From: Betaproteobacteria bacterium
Lineage (GTDB): Bacteria; Pseudomonadota; Gammaproteobacteria; Burkholderiales; SG8-39
Direction: 5' to 3'
Assembly (NCBI GenBank): GCA_947482825.1
Contig: CANKMT010000004.1
Span: 1-64,000 of the forward strand
DNA: 64,000 bases
Shown here: positions 1 through 9,196 of the stretch, piece after piece
Layout of the letters: the number at the start of each line of letters is the position of its first letter
Position numbering within the stretch: the first letter of the stretch is position 1
Notes under the pieces: model-generated
What the model saw: only the letters and a program-made list of their open reading frames with translations
Databases searched by the model: none
Told to the model about the DNA's origin: nothing
Made by a program: the position numbers and the translations under genes

Positions 1-32
1 TCATCAAGCAGGCCGGCGTGAGGGCAGACTGA
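1..32 (+). CDS. C-terminal fragment of an upstream CDS, possibly a TctC/Bug solute-binding protein
   Basis: Open frame reads ..IKQAGVRAD-stop (TGA 30-32), resembling the C-terminal ends of the Bug proteins in this window; TGATG overlap with next gene. Confidence 0.4.
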   Translation, partial: IKQAGVRAD

Positions 33-496
33 TGAGCGCCCCTTATCTCGGCCGCTGCTTCTGCGGCGACATCCGCTACCGCGTCACGCAGGAGCCGATC
101 ACCTATTACCTGTGCCACTGCACCGAATGCCAGCAGCGAACCGGCAGTGCTTTCGCGCTTTCGCTCTGGGTGCGGCGCGCGAGCCTGGAGGTGCTCGCGG
201 GCGAGCCATCGAAATACGTCGTTGGACCCGAAGGCGGGAAGACCAAGACCGCGTGCTACTGCGCCCGGTGCACCGCGCGCCTGTGGGGAGAGCCGGCGGC
301 CGCGCCGGATCTTGCGATCGTCCAGCCCGGCACATTGGACCAGCCGACCGGCCTCGAGCCGGTGGCGCACATCTGGACGCGCAGCGCGCAGCCGTGGTTC
401 GTGTTCCCGCCCGACGCGGTCAAGTACGAAGTGCAGCCGCCGGACATGGCCGAGCTCGCGCTCTTGTGGCAGCGCAGGAATCCGACTTCGGGCTGA
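32..496 (+). CDS. GFA-family (glutathione-dependent formaldehyde-activating/CENP-V-like) protein
   Basis: N-terminal GRCFCGDIRYRV...CHCTECQQRTGSAFA zinc-binding pattern. Confidence 0.85.
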   Translation: MSAPYLGRCFCGDIRYRVTQEPITYYLCHCTECQQRTGSAFALSLWVRRASLEVLAGEPSKYVVGPEGGKTKTACYCARCTARLWGEPAAAPDLAIVQPGTLDQPTGLEPVAHIWTRSAQPWFVFPPDAVKYEVQPPDMAELALLWQRRNPTSG

Positions 497-546
497 AGCA
501 CAAATTCACAAGAATTGTTTCGTAAACCCCTCGCGGATATTGGCTC

Positions 547-1689
547 TCATGCCAGTTTGCGTATCGGCACCAGTACATTCGTCGATGCCGCCGGAACGAA
601 ACGAAACCCTGCCGCCCGATAAGCCGAACCGCTCGGCGCGCGCTTGCCTGCATGAGGCACCAGTACCGGCAGTTGCGCCGCAGCCGCCGCCGGCGACAAG
701 CCGCGATTCAGCATCAGGTCGAGATAGGTGAATTCGAGCAGCGCGCTCGCGCCCCAGTCCACGCTCGTCGTGTAACCCGAGACCGGAAAAGGGCGGCCGC
801 GCAGGGCCTTGTCGCGGTCCAGGCCGACCAGGCACGAGGAGAAATGCAGCAGTTCGAGGTTCTCGGCCGATTGCAGGGTGTCCAGCACCGGCGCCGTGTC
901 GATCCGCCGGCCGTGCACGCTCAGCCCGTCGGCGCGCCCGTGGCTCGCGATCATCAGGATCACCGGCTCGGCGATGAAGAGCAGTTCGCGGCAACCGTGG
1001 CGCAGGCTTTCCGCGTCGTCAAAGAAGCGCTGCCGGACGCGCACCTGGGGCTTGCGCGCGAACAGTTCGCGCAGCATGTGCCCAAACGCGTAGTCGGGTT
1101 CCGCAAGGCTGCGCTGCCAATGCGCTTCGAGGACCACGAGCCACTTCAATCCCGGAACCGGATGCACGCGTTGGCCTTTCCACGGCTGCCAGTCTCGCTT
1201 GCCCTGCGCGCGCCATTCGCCGGCGAAGCTCTCGTGGTCTCCGGCAAGCGAAAAGCGCCCTTCGCCGGATCCCATGCGCTCGCGGTAGCGAAACGAGAAC
1301 GTGCTTTCGTTTGCCTTGCCGAGAACCGTTGCATGGCCTGCGCCGGCATAGCTGCCGTGCACGCCTCGCTCGTCGTGGATCAGCCGCAGGCGGCCGAAGT
1401 CGGTCTCCCAAAGGCCGTCCCAACCCCGGTGGCCGTCCCAAAGGCGCGCGATCTTCTCCCCGCGAACGGTGTAGCGGCCGGCAAACTTTCCGATTCGCAG
1501 CAGGCGAAACTCTCCGCTACCCGACTCTCGGGGCTCGGTGTAGTTGAAGCGAAGCACGCCGCCGCGCGCGACGCCCTCAAGCTGCCCTTGCGTTGCGCCG
1601 TAGCGGTAGGTTCCGGTGAGCGTCGCGCCCTTGCCTTCGAGCACCAGGGCGCCGAAAGAGGTGATCCAACGCCCCGGGAAGGCAGTCAA
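547..1689 (-). CDS. Uncharacterised protein: duplicated beta-rich N-terminal unit plus caspase/CHAT-like (clan CD peptidase-like) C-terminal region
   Basis: Frame continues from a TTG start overlapping the TGA of the upstream aldolase; C-term has VILMIASHGRADG...LELLHFSSCLVG. Confidence 0.6.
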   Translation of the reverse strand: MTAFPGRWITSFGALVLEGKGATLTGTYRYGATQGQLEGVARGGVLRFNYTEPRESGSGEFRLLRIGKFAGRYTVRGEKIARLWDGHRGWDGLWETDFGRLRLIHDERGVHGSYAGAGHATVLGKANESTFSFRYRERMGSGEGRFSLAGDHESFAGEWRAQGKRDWQPWKGQRVHPVPGLKWLVVLEAHWQRSLAEPDYAFGHMLRELFARKPQVRVRQRFFDDAESLRHGCRELLFIAEPVILMIASHGRADGLSVHGRRIDTAPVLDTLQSAENLELLHFSSCLVGLDRDKALRGRPFPVSGYTTSVDWGASALLEFTYLDLMLNRGLSPAAAAAQLPVLVPHAGKRAPSGSAYRAAGFRFVPAASTNVLVPIRKLA

Positions 1690-2474
1690 TCGCGGTACGA
1701 GCGATCTGCGCGGTCGAGCTGGCGCACCAGCGCTTCGAAGCCGATCTCGCCGAACTTTCCATCGCCGACGCCCTGCGCGATCTTGACCGTCGAGTCGATC
1801 ACGCTTTGCGGCGGCATCGCCAGGGCGCCGCCGGCCTGCGCGGCGCACTGGATCTCGCAGGTGCGCTCGAGGTAGTGCATCAGGGTGAAGGCCTCCGCGA
1901 TCGTGCGGCCGTGCGTGAGGGTGCCGTGATTGCGCAGGAACATCATGCGGTGCTTGCCCAGATTCGCCACGAAGTTCTTGCGCTCTTCCGGCCGCAGCCC
2001 GGGGCCGTCGTAGTCGTGATAGCCGATCTGGCCGTGATAAGTGACGCCGAACTGGTTGATCGGCAGCAGGCCACACTTCTGCGCCGAGACCGCGGTGCCG
2101 GTGACGGTGTGCAGGTGCATCACGCAACGTGCATCCGGCACGGACTCGTAGACGGTGCGGTGGACGATCCATCCCGCCGGGTTGACCGCGACGCCGGTGC
2201 CGCTTACGTCGTTGCCGGCGATGTCCACTTCGAGCAGGTTCGATGCGGTGACTTCGTCGAACAACATGCCGAAGGGGATGAAAAGGTAGCGGCCTTCCAC
2301 GCCCGGCAGCTTCGCGGAAAGGTGCGTGTAGATGAGGTCATCCATCGCGCGGCGCGCGAACATCCGGTAGCACGCAGCGAGCTCGAGGCGCACCTTGCGG
2401 GCCTGCGTGGCCTCGCCTTTGACCCCGATCCTCGTAGTGCCCTTTGCGGCGGCTTTGGCGGCAGTTACGGTCAT
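1686..2474 (-). CDS. Class II aldolase/adducin family protein
   Basis: VMHLHTVTGTAVS, NQFGVTYHGQIGYHDYDG, LRNHGTLTHGRT motifs. Confidence 0.88.
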   Translation of the reverse strand: MTVTAAKAAAKGTTRIGVKGEATQARKVRLELAACYRMFARRAMDDLIYTHLSAKLPGVEGRYLFIPFGMLFDEVTASNLLEVDIAGNDVSGTGVAVNPAGWIVHRTVYESVPDARCVMHLHTVTGTAVSAQKCGLLPINQFGVTYHGQIGYHDYDGPGLRPEERKNFVANLGKHRMMFLRNHGTLTHGRTIAEAFTLMHYLERTCEIQCAAQAGGALAMPPQSVIDSTVKIAQGVGDGKFGEIGFEALVRQLDRADRSYRD

Positions 2475-2547
2475 GTGCGTCCTCCTGAAAACGAGATAGT
2501 ATCCATGGGCCAATGTACACGCCATAGCGAAACACGGAGCGGGAAGA

Positions 2548-3315
2548 ATGATCGTCGAAGTCATGGGCAAGAAGCTTTCGGTGGAAAAGCAGGGGACCGG
2601 CGAACCGGTTGTACTGCTGCACGGGCTGGGCAGTTCGGCCAACGTGTGGGAGCCGCAGGTGCGCGCGCTCGCCGACCGGTTCACGCTGATCCGCTATGAC
2701 CTCGAAGGCGCCGGGCGCTCGCCGTACGCGGGCGAGTTGTCAATCGCGGGCTGGGTCGATGACCTGGTCGCGATCCTCGATGCGAACAAAATCGCGAAGG
2801 CTCGCTTCGTCGGCCATTCGCTCGGCACGCTGATCCTGCAGCATTTCGCCGCGAAGTACCCGGAACGCGTGGAGAAGCTCGTGTTCATCGGCGTGAACCG
2901 TGCGCCGCCGGAAGCACGGCGCGTCGCGGTGCGCGAACGCGTTGCCAAGGTGCGCGCCGAGGGCATCGACGGCATCGCCGACGGGATCGTGAAGGGCGGC
3001 GTGTCGCCGCACACGTTCGCGAACAAACCCGAGGTCGTGGCTTTCGTGCGCGAACTCCTCACGCGCCAGCCGCTGGAAGGCTATGCGCGAAGCTGCGAAG
3101 CGATGGCCGCTTCGGTCGCGGCGGATATTTCGAAGATCAAGTGCCCGGTGCTGGTGATCGCAGGACGCGACGATGCGGTCAGCCCGGTCGCCAATGGCGA
3201 AGGGATCGTGGCCGAGGTGCCGTCGGCCACGCTGAAGATCATCGAGCAGTGCGGGCACTGGCACCCCATCGAGCAGCCGGCCGAAATCACCCAAGCCCTC
3301 GCTGAATTTCTGTAA
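2548..3315 (+). CDS. Alpha/beta hydrolase (3-oxoadipate enol-lactonase-like)
   Basis: VVLLHGLGSS, FVGHSLGTLILQHFA, IAGRDDAVSP, CGHWHPIEQP. Confidence 0.88.
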   Translation: MIVEVMGKKLSVEKQGTGEPVVLLHGLGSSANVWEPQVRALADRFTLIRYDLEGAGRSPYAGELSIAGWVDDLVAILDANKIAKARFVGHSLGTLILQHFAAKYPERVEKLVFIGVNRAPPEARRVAVRERVAKVRAEGIDGIADGIVKGGVSPHTFANKPEVVAFVRELLTRQPLEGYARSCEAMAASVAADISKIKCPVLVIAGRDDAVSPVANGEGIVAEVPSATLKIIEQCGHWHPIEQPAEITQALAEFL

Positions 3316-3337
3316 TACCCCACTACAGGAGAATTCC

Positions 3338-3754
3338 ATGGCCAAGTTGAAGCACATCGCGCTATCGGTGCAGGACCCTGAGAAGACCGCCAAGTTCTAC
3401 GAAGAGGTGTTCGGCCTGACTCGCGTGGGGACGACCGAGTCGGTGCTCGCGAGCGGCGTCTACCTCTCGGATGGCGAAATCAACATCGCCCTGCTCAACT
3501 ACAAGACCGACGAGATGTCGGGCATGGCAGCGGCCGGCGGCAAGAATTTCGTGGGCACGCACCATTTCGGCTTCCAGGTCGAGGATGCGCAGGCGGTCAA
3601 GGACAAGGTCGAGGCGCACGGGGGCAGTTTCTTCATGGACCTGCCGGCGCTCAAAGATACGCTCTACTACGAAGAAAAATACCGCGACCCCGAAGGCGTG
3701 ATCTTCGACGTCTCGCAGCACGGCTGGGCCACCAGGCCCGGACAGGAGAAGTAA
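3338..3754 (+). CDS. VOC family (glyoxalase/bleomycin-resistance-like) protein
   Basis: KLKHIALSVQDPEKTAKFYEEVFGL; HHFGFQVED; YRDPEGVIFDVSQHGW. Confidence 0.9.
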   Translation: MAKLKHIALSVQDPEKTAKFYEEVFGLTRVGTTESVLASGVYLSDGEINIALLNYKTDEMSGMAAAGGKNFVGTHHFGFQVEDAQAVKDKVEAHGGSFFMDLPALKDTLYYEEKYRDPEGVIFDVSQHGWATRPGQEK

Positions 3755-3764
3755 GGGCCCGTCC

Positions 3765-4094
3765 ATGGCGGCAAGCTCGGAGTTCGAGGAGACCGAACCC
3801 GCCCGCGAAACGATCGACGGCCTGCAAGGGCCGACCGTGGTTGAATTCGGCAGCCCGACCTGCGGGCACTGCCGCTTCGCGTTGCCGCTGGTCGCCTCGG
3901 CTTTGGACGGTCACCCGAAAGTGCGGCACATCAAGATCAAGGACGGCAGCGGGCGGGCGCTGGGACGCTCGTTCAAGGTGAAGCTGTGGCCGACGCTGGT
4001 GTTCATGAACGCGGGCAAGGAAGTGGAGCGGCTGGTGCGCCCGCGCGAGGAAGCGTCGATCCGCGAAGCGCTCGGCAGGATAGACCCGACCTGA
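3765..4094 (+). CDS. Thioredoxin-family protein
   Basis: VVEFGSPTCGHCRFALP (CGHC) and LWPTLVFMNAGKEVERLVRP. Confidence 0.85.
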   Translation: MAASSEFEETEPARETIDGLQGPTVVEFGSPTCGHCRFALPLVASALDGHPKVRHIKIKDGSGRALGRSFKVKLWPTLVFMNAGKEVERLVRPREEASIREALGRIDPT

Positions 4095-4098
4095 ACTT

Positions 4099-5400
4099 CT
4101 AGTCCACCGGCGCCGTCGCGCCGGTTTTCTGCTGCGCGCTCTCGCGTTCCTGCTCTTCCAGGAACTTCAAGGCGTCATGCCAGTCGGCGTCCGCCGGCAT
4201 GAAGACCGATGCCGTGCGGTGATTGAAATCGAGTGAAGGGTCGTGCCCCGGCAGCGGCTTGCCTGCGTCCATCTCGATCAACTTTCTGAGGATCAAGCGC
4301 CGGTAGAAGATCACCGCCTTGTCGCTCGTGCCGAGGTGCTCCTGGGTGCGGTCACAAATGGGGCCCATGCTCTCCTGCACCGCGCGGTCCTGGATCGCGG
4401 CGCCTTCGACCCCGGAAAAGTTCGCGGTGGCCATCAGGCCGCGGTCCTGAAAATGCATGTTCGTCACGGTGTGCTTGGTGCGATAGCCCGGCGCGTGGGT
4501 TTCGTGACCCCAATTGGCGTAGCTTGCGGGCACGTTGAGCGGCGTCTCCGGGTTGAAGTGGATGTAGAAAGTGTAGCAGCCATAATCGTCGATCGGCAGC
4601 CACGCCTTGAACAGGCGCGACTCGTGCGGACCGGTCGCGATGTAAGTGTAGAAAGGCGCCACCCATTCGGTGGTGCGCACGTAGCTCATCTTAGGATCGG
4701 CGGTCTTGCGGATCGCGCCGACGCGCATGAGGTACGGCGTTTCCTCGCAATGGATCGTGGGCACGCCGTCGGACATCATGTCCGCGATCGACTGCCAGCC
4801 GGCGCCGGCCCAGCTCTTGTCCTTTTCGAGCGTGAAGTCGCGGTGCAGGTAGTTCGGGTGCGCCGGGTCGAGGTCGCCCTCCAGCCCCTGCAAGTAGTTG
4901 CAGTCCTGGTACATCTTGACCACCAGCAGCTTTTCCGGCGGCAGGTTGAGCCAGGGATACTCGGGAAACTTCGGCTCGAGTTCCTTTGGGCCCATGTACG
5001 TCCACAGCAGCCCGCCGGCTTCGCGCACCGGGTAAGCCGACACGCAAAGGTTCTTCGCAAGCTTGCTGCCCGCGGGCTCCGCAGGCGTTTCGAGCACCTG
5101 CCCGCTGTGGCCGATCTTCCAGCCGTGGTAGAGGCAGCGCAGCCCGCCCTCTTCGTTGCGCCCATAGACGAGCGATGCGCGGCGATGCGGACAGAATTCG
5201 TGGATGAGGCCCGCGCGGCCGGAAGGGTCGCGGAAGGCCACGAGCTTTTCGCCAAGCAGGCCGACGCGAACCGGGGCGCCGCCGGGCTCGGCGATTTCCT
5301 CGAGCTTGGCTGCGGGAATCCAGTAGCGCCGGAAAAAACGGCCGAGCGGCTTGCCGGCGCCGACCTGCGTGATGCGGTCGTTGTCTTCCTTGGTCAGCAT
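4099..5400 (-). CDS. Rieske 2Fe-2S aromatic ring-hydroxylating oxygenase (phthalate 4,5-dioxygenase-like)
   Basis: CPHRRASLVYGRNEEGGLRCLYHGWKI Rieske motif; start MLTKEDNDRI. Confidence 0.88.
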   Translation of the reverse strand: MLTKEDNDRITQVGAGKPLGRFFRRYWIPAAKLEEIAEPGGAPVRVGLLGEKLVAFRDPSGRAGLIHEFCPHRRASLVYGRNEEGGLRCLYHGWKIGHSGQVLETPAEPAGSKLAKNLCVSAYPVREAGGLLWTYMGPKELEPKFPEYPWLNLPPEKLLVVKMYQDCNYLQGLEGDLDPAHPNYLHRDFTLEKDKSWAGAGWQSIADMMSDGVPTIHCEETPYLMRVGAIRKTADPKMSYVRTTEWVAPFYTYIATGPHESRLFKAWLPIDDYGCYTFYIHFNPETPLNVPASYANWGHETHAPGYRTKHTVTNMHFQDRGLMATANFSGVEGAAIQDRAVQESMGPICDRTQEHLGTSDKAVIFYRRLILRKLIEMDAGKPLPGHDPSLDFNHRTASVFMPADADWHDALKFLEEQERESAQQKTGATAPVD

Positions 5401-5444
5401 GAGGTCACCTCGATTGGGCAGACGGGGCGGCCGTTGCCTATTCA

Positions 5445-5478
5445 TTGCAATATACAAGTACCATAATCGAGGGTCAAC
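5445..5478 (-). promoter_or_regulatory. Putative sigma70-type promoter for the minus-strand Rieske gene
   Basis: On minus strand TTGACC-N17-TATATT; block shared with 9146-9180. Confidence 0.6.
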
Positions 5479-5490
5479 GACGGGGGCACG

Positions 5491-6297
5491 ATGGAGGGAA
5501 TCGCAGGCAAAGTCGCGATCGTCACCGGCGGCGCGAGCGGCATCGGCGCCGGCGTTGCGCGCGCCTTTGCGGCGGCCGGCGCGAAAGTCGTGATCGGCGA
5601 CATCCTCGAGGAGGCAGGAGCAGCGCTTGCGGCCGAATCGGAATCGGATTGCCGCTTTGTCGCCGCTGACCTGCGGCGCGAAGTCGACATCGGCAAACTC
5701 GTCGATACCGCGGTGCAGGCGTTCGGCGGAATCGATTTCATTGTGTGTGTCGCTTGCACCTACGCCGATCGCGGCGTGGAATCCGGGCGCGCCGAATGGA
5801 TGAACGGGTTCGACGTCAACCTCTTCGGGCACATCATGCTGGTGCAACGCGCGCGGCCGTATCTGGCGCGCTCGTCCTCGCCGAGCGTGGTCAATTTCAG
5901 CAGCGGCAGCGCGAATTTCGCGCTTTCGGGACGCTGGATCTATCCGGCCACCAAGGCCGCAATCGAGCAAGTCACGCGCAGCCAGGCAATGGACCTCGCC
6001 GCAGATGGCATCCGCGTGAACGCGGTGCAGCCCGCATGGACCGCCAAGGCGACGCTCGCCTCCGGCCCAGCAGAGGCGCGCGAGCGCTACAACGCGCTTG
6101 CCGGCCGCCTGCACATGCTCCGGCGCGCAGGCAGCGCAAGCGAAGTGGCGGATGCGGTGCTGTTTCTCTGTTCCTCGCATGCGGGGTTCGTCACCGGCAG
6201 CTGCCTGCGCGTGGACGGCGGGCATACCGCGATGGGTCCGCAGGGGCTCGACCGCGTGTTGCCCACGGACCTGCGCGCCGCGGGGAAAGCAACATGA
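5491..6297 (+). CDS. SDR family oxidoreductase
   Basis: TGGASGIGAGVARAFAAAGA; YPATKAAIEQVTR; GGHTAMG C-term. Confidence 0.9.
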   Translation: MEGIAGKVAIVTGGASGIGAGVARAFAAAGAKVVIGDILEEAGAALAAESESDCRFVAADLRREVDIGKLVDTAVQAFGGIDFIVCVACTYADRGVESGRAEWMNGFDVNLFGHIMLVQRARPYLARSSSPSVVNFSSGSANFALSGRWIYPATKAAIEQVTRSQAMDLAADGIRVNAVQPAWTAKATLASGPAEARERYNALAGRLHMLRRAGSASEVADAVLFLCSSHAGFVTGSCLRVDGGHTAMGPQGLDRVLPTDLRAAGKAT

Positions 6298-7652
6298 ACG
6301 CGCGCGCCGACAGCGTGTCGCGCTACATCGACGACCGGCCCGGGGACGGCGTGTTCCGCGTGCATCGCGACGTGTTCCGCGACCCGGAACTGTTCGACCT
6401 CGAGGTTTGGCACATTTTCGAAGCGACGTGGGCCTTCCTCGGGCTTGAATCCCAGGTGCAGAACCCGCACGACTTCATCACCACGCGCGTCGGGCGCCAG
6501 CCGATCGTGGTCATGCGCGACGGCAACGGGCGGCTCGGCGCGTACATCAACAGTTGCCGGCATCGCGGTGCAGTGGTCTGCCACCAGGCGAGCGGCAACC
6601 GCAGGATCCACGTCTGCACGTATCACGGCTGGACCTACGACAGCGGCGGGCGCTCGATCGCGGTGAATGCCGAAAAAAGCGGGGCGTACACGCCGGCGTT
6701 CGCAACCGAGAGCCATGACCTCAAAGCGCTGCCGCGCTTCGCGAACTATCGCGGGTTCCTGTTCGGCAGCCTGAGCGAAGACGTGCCCTCGCTCGAGGAG
6801 CACCTGGGGACTTCGCGAGCCTTCCTCGACCTCTTCGTCGACCAGGGGTCCGAGGGGATCGAGTTGCTGCCCGGCTCGGTCACCTTCACGTTCGACGCCA
6901 ACTGGAAGACCCAGATCGAGAACGCCACCGACAGCTACCACTTCGCCACGACCCACGCCTCCTACATCGGCGTGCTCGGCCGGCAGGGGGAGCGCAGCGC
7001 GGGACAGGACGAGCACGCCTCTTCGTACGCGGACATCCGGGAACGCAGCAAGCAACTCCAGCGCGGCGCCTTCGATTTCGGCCACGGGCACAGCGCGACC
7101 TGGGGACCGATCCCGAACCCGGAATCGAGACCGCTTTACCTCGCGCGCGAGGAGCTGGTCGCGCGCGTCGGCGAGACGCGCGCGAAGTGGATGTTCTACA
7201 TGCGCAACATGACGGTGTTCCCTAACCTGCAGATCTCCGAGAACATCGCGCCGCAATTGCGGGTGCTGCGGCCGCTTGCGGTAGACCGGACCGAGATGAC
7301 CGCGTGGTGCATCGGACCCAAAGGCGAGAGCGCCGAAGCGCGGCGCCGGCGCATCCGGCACTACGAGGAGTTCTTCAACCCGAGCGGCCTCGCAACGCCG
7401 GATGACGTCGCCACCTACCGCGACTGCCAGAGCGGTTACGGTGGATGGGCGATCGACTGGCAACAGGCCTATGCGCGCGGAATGGCGGTGCTACGCAAGG
7501 GACCCGGCCCGTTCTCGGACGAACTGGGCATCGTGCCCGAGTCGTGGGCGCATGGCCCCTACGATATGGGTGACGAAACCTGCCATCACTCGGCCTATCG
7601 CGAATGGGTGCGCCTGATTGACCGTGGACTCGCGCGGGAAGGCAAACGGTGA
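6294..7652 (+). CDS. Aromatic ring-hydroxylating dioxygenase alpha subunit (benzoate dioxygenase-like)
   Basis: SCRHRGAVVCHQASGNRRIHVCTYHGWTYD Rieske; NATDSYHFATTHASY; ATGA overlap with SDR. Confidence 0.9.
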   Translation: MNARADSVSRYIDDRPGDGVFRVHRDVFRDPELFDLEVWHIFEATWAFLGLESQVQNPHDFITTRVGRQPIVVMRDGNGRLGAYINSCRHRGAVVCHQASGNRRIHVCTYHGWTYDSGGRSIAVNAEKSGAYTPAFATESHDLKALPRFANYRGFLFGSLSEDVPSLEEHLGTSRAFLDLFVDQGSEGIELLPGSVTFTFDANWKTQIENATDSYHFATTHASYIGVLGRQGERSAGQDEHASSYADIRERSKQLQRGAFDFGHGHSATWGPIPNPESRPLYLAREELVARVGETRAKWMFYMRNMTVFPNLQISENIAPQLRVLRPLAVDRTEMTAWCIGPKGESAEARRRRIRHYEEFFNPSGLATPDDVATYRDCQSGYGGWAIDWQQAYARGMAVLRKGPGPFSDELGIVPESWAHGPYDMGDETCHHSAYREWVRLIDRGLAREGKR

Positions 7653-8146
7653 CGCAGGCTCTCACCACCGAGTGCGCTCAGACATTGCTCGTGCGGGAAG
7701 CCCTCCTCCTGGATCAGCGCCGCTGGGACGACTGGCTCGCGATGTACGACGCCGCGGCGGTGTTCTGGGTGCCGAGCTGGCGCGACGACGAGGCGCAAGT
7801 CGAGGATCCAAATCGCGAAGTTTCGCTGATCTATCACGAAGGCCGCGCCGTCCTCGAAGACCGCGTATGGCGACTGGGGAGCGGCCGCTCGGCGGCTTCG
7901 ACCCCGATCCTGCGCACGGCACACTCGGTGACCGGCGCTGTGCTCGAAGGCGACCCGTCATCGCCCACGGTGCACGCGAGCTGGACCTGCCACGTCTACG
8001 ACCCCAAGCACCGCAAGCAGCACGTCTTTTTCGGTCGCTACGAGATGACCTACAAGGCGGGGGACGCCGGCTGGCGGGTCGCGAAGAAAAAAATCCTGCT
8101 GCTGAACGACTACATTCCAACGATGATCGACTTCTACTGCATCTGA
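7649..8146 (+). CDS. Aromatic ring-hydroxylating dioxygenase beta subunit
   Basis: SnoaL-like fold signature; GTG start overlapping alpha subunit stop. Confidence 0.85.
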   Translation: MTQALTTECAQTLLVREALLLDQRRWDDWLAMYDAAAVFWVPSWRDDEAQVEDPNREVSLIYHEGRAVLEDRVWRLGSGRSAASTPILRTAHSVTGAVLEGDPSSPTVHASWTCHVYDPKHRKQHVFFGRYEMTYKAGDAGWRVAKKKILLLNDYIPTMIDFYCI

Positions 8147-8161
8147 ATCCCGACTTGCCGC

Positions 8162-9127
8162 TCAGTTCGCGGGCTTGAGGCCGGCAGCATTCACCGCTTT
8201 CTCCCATTTACGGTACTCGGCCTGCATGAAGGCGCCGGCCTCCGCGGGCGTGTTCGCCACCGGGTCGGCCCCGAGCGCCAGCAGGCGCTGGCGGACTTCC
8301 GGTTTCTGCCAGGCCTTGGCGATCTCGGCTTGCAGCAGCGCCGTGGTCGCCGGCGGCGTGCCCTTGGGCGCGACGATCGCGAACCACGACACCGCATCGG
8401 CATCGCGGATGCCTGTCTCGGTGAGGGTCGGCACGTCGGGCAGCACACCGATGCGCGCCGGCGTGGTCGCGGCCAGCGCGCGCAGCTTGCCGCTGCGGAT
8501 ATGCGGCAGCACCGTGGGCACGTTCTGGAACATGAACTGCACCTGTCCCGCAAGGAGGTCCGCAACCGCCGGTGCCGCGCCCTTGTAGGCGACATGGACG
8601 ATCTTCGTGCCCGTTTGCGCGGCGAACAGCTCTGCGGTGAGGTGCATCGAGGTGCCTGCGCCGGGCGAGCCGTAATTGAGCGCGCCGGGTTGGCTCCGGA
8701 CGAGCGCGACGAACTCGGCCATGGAATTCGCCGGCAGCGAAGCATTGGCCACCAGCACCGACGGGATCGAGGCGAGGATCGACACCGGCGCGAAGTCGAG
8801 CGGGCGGTACGGCAGCTTCGGGTTGATGCTGCCCATGATGGCCAGCGTCGAGGCGTTGCCGAGCAGCAGCGTGTAGCCGTCCGGCGGGGCATTGGCGACG
8901 AACTCGGAGCCGATCACACCGGCCGCACCGGGCTTGTTCTCCACTACGAAGGGTTGCTTGAGCTGTTCCGTGAGGTGCTGCCCGGCGAGGCGGGCAATGA
9001 GGTCGTTCTCAGCCCCGGGCGCGTAGGAAACGATGATCCGCGCAGTGCGGTTCGGGTAGTCCTGCGCCAATGCGGCCTGCGTCGCCGCGACCGCCACGGC
9101 GCACAGCAGAATACGGATGAGTTTCAC
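8162..9127 (-). CDS. TctC/Bug family solute-binding protein
   Basis: DYPNRTARIIVSYAPGAENDLIARL...KPGAAGVIGSEFVANAPPDGYTLLLG; GTG start. Confidence 0.9.
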   Translation of the reverse strand: MKLIRILLCAVAVAATQAALAQDYPNRTARIIVSYAPGAENDLIARLAGQHLTEQLKQPFVVENKPGAAGVIGSEFVANAPPDGYTLLLGNASTLAIMGSINPKLPYRPLDFAPVSILASIPSVLVANASLPANSMAEFVALVRSQPGALNYGSPGAGTSMHLTAELFAAQTGTKIVHVAYKGAAPAVADLLAGQVQFMFQNVPTVLPHIRSGKLRALAATTPARIGVLPDVPTLTETGIRDADAVSWFAIVAPKGTPPATTALLQAEIAKAWQKPEVRQRLLALGADPVANTPAEAGAFMQAEYRKWEKAVNAAGLKPAN

Positions 9128-9145
9128 GTCGTCGCCTCCTGTTCG

Positions 9146-9180
9146 TTGCAATATACAAGTACCATTATTTGCGGGTCAAC
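9146..9180 (-). promoter_or_regulatory. Putative sigma70-type promoter for the minus-strand TctC gene
   Basis: On minus strand TTGACC-N18-TATATT; near-copy of 5445-5478. Confidence 0.6.
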
Positions 9181-9196
9181 GCGAGGAGCAAACCCG

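Noticed and set aside
1058-1076. GCGCGAACAGTTCGCGC palindrome resembling the core of elements A and B
   Set aside because: Lies inside the caspase/CHAT-like CDS, lacks the outer stems and has a different centre.
4099-6225. 708-aa form of the Rieske gene and 541-aa form of 547..2172
   Set aside because: N-terminal parts are antisense or out-of-frame with well-supported genes; internal starts at 5400 and 1689 fit better.
6087-7463. 458-aa minus-strand ORF opposite the dioxygenase alpha subunit
   Set aside because: Shadow ORF; the plus strand carries clear Rieske motifs.
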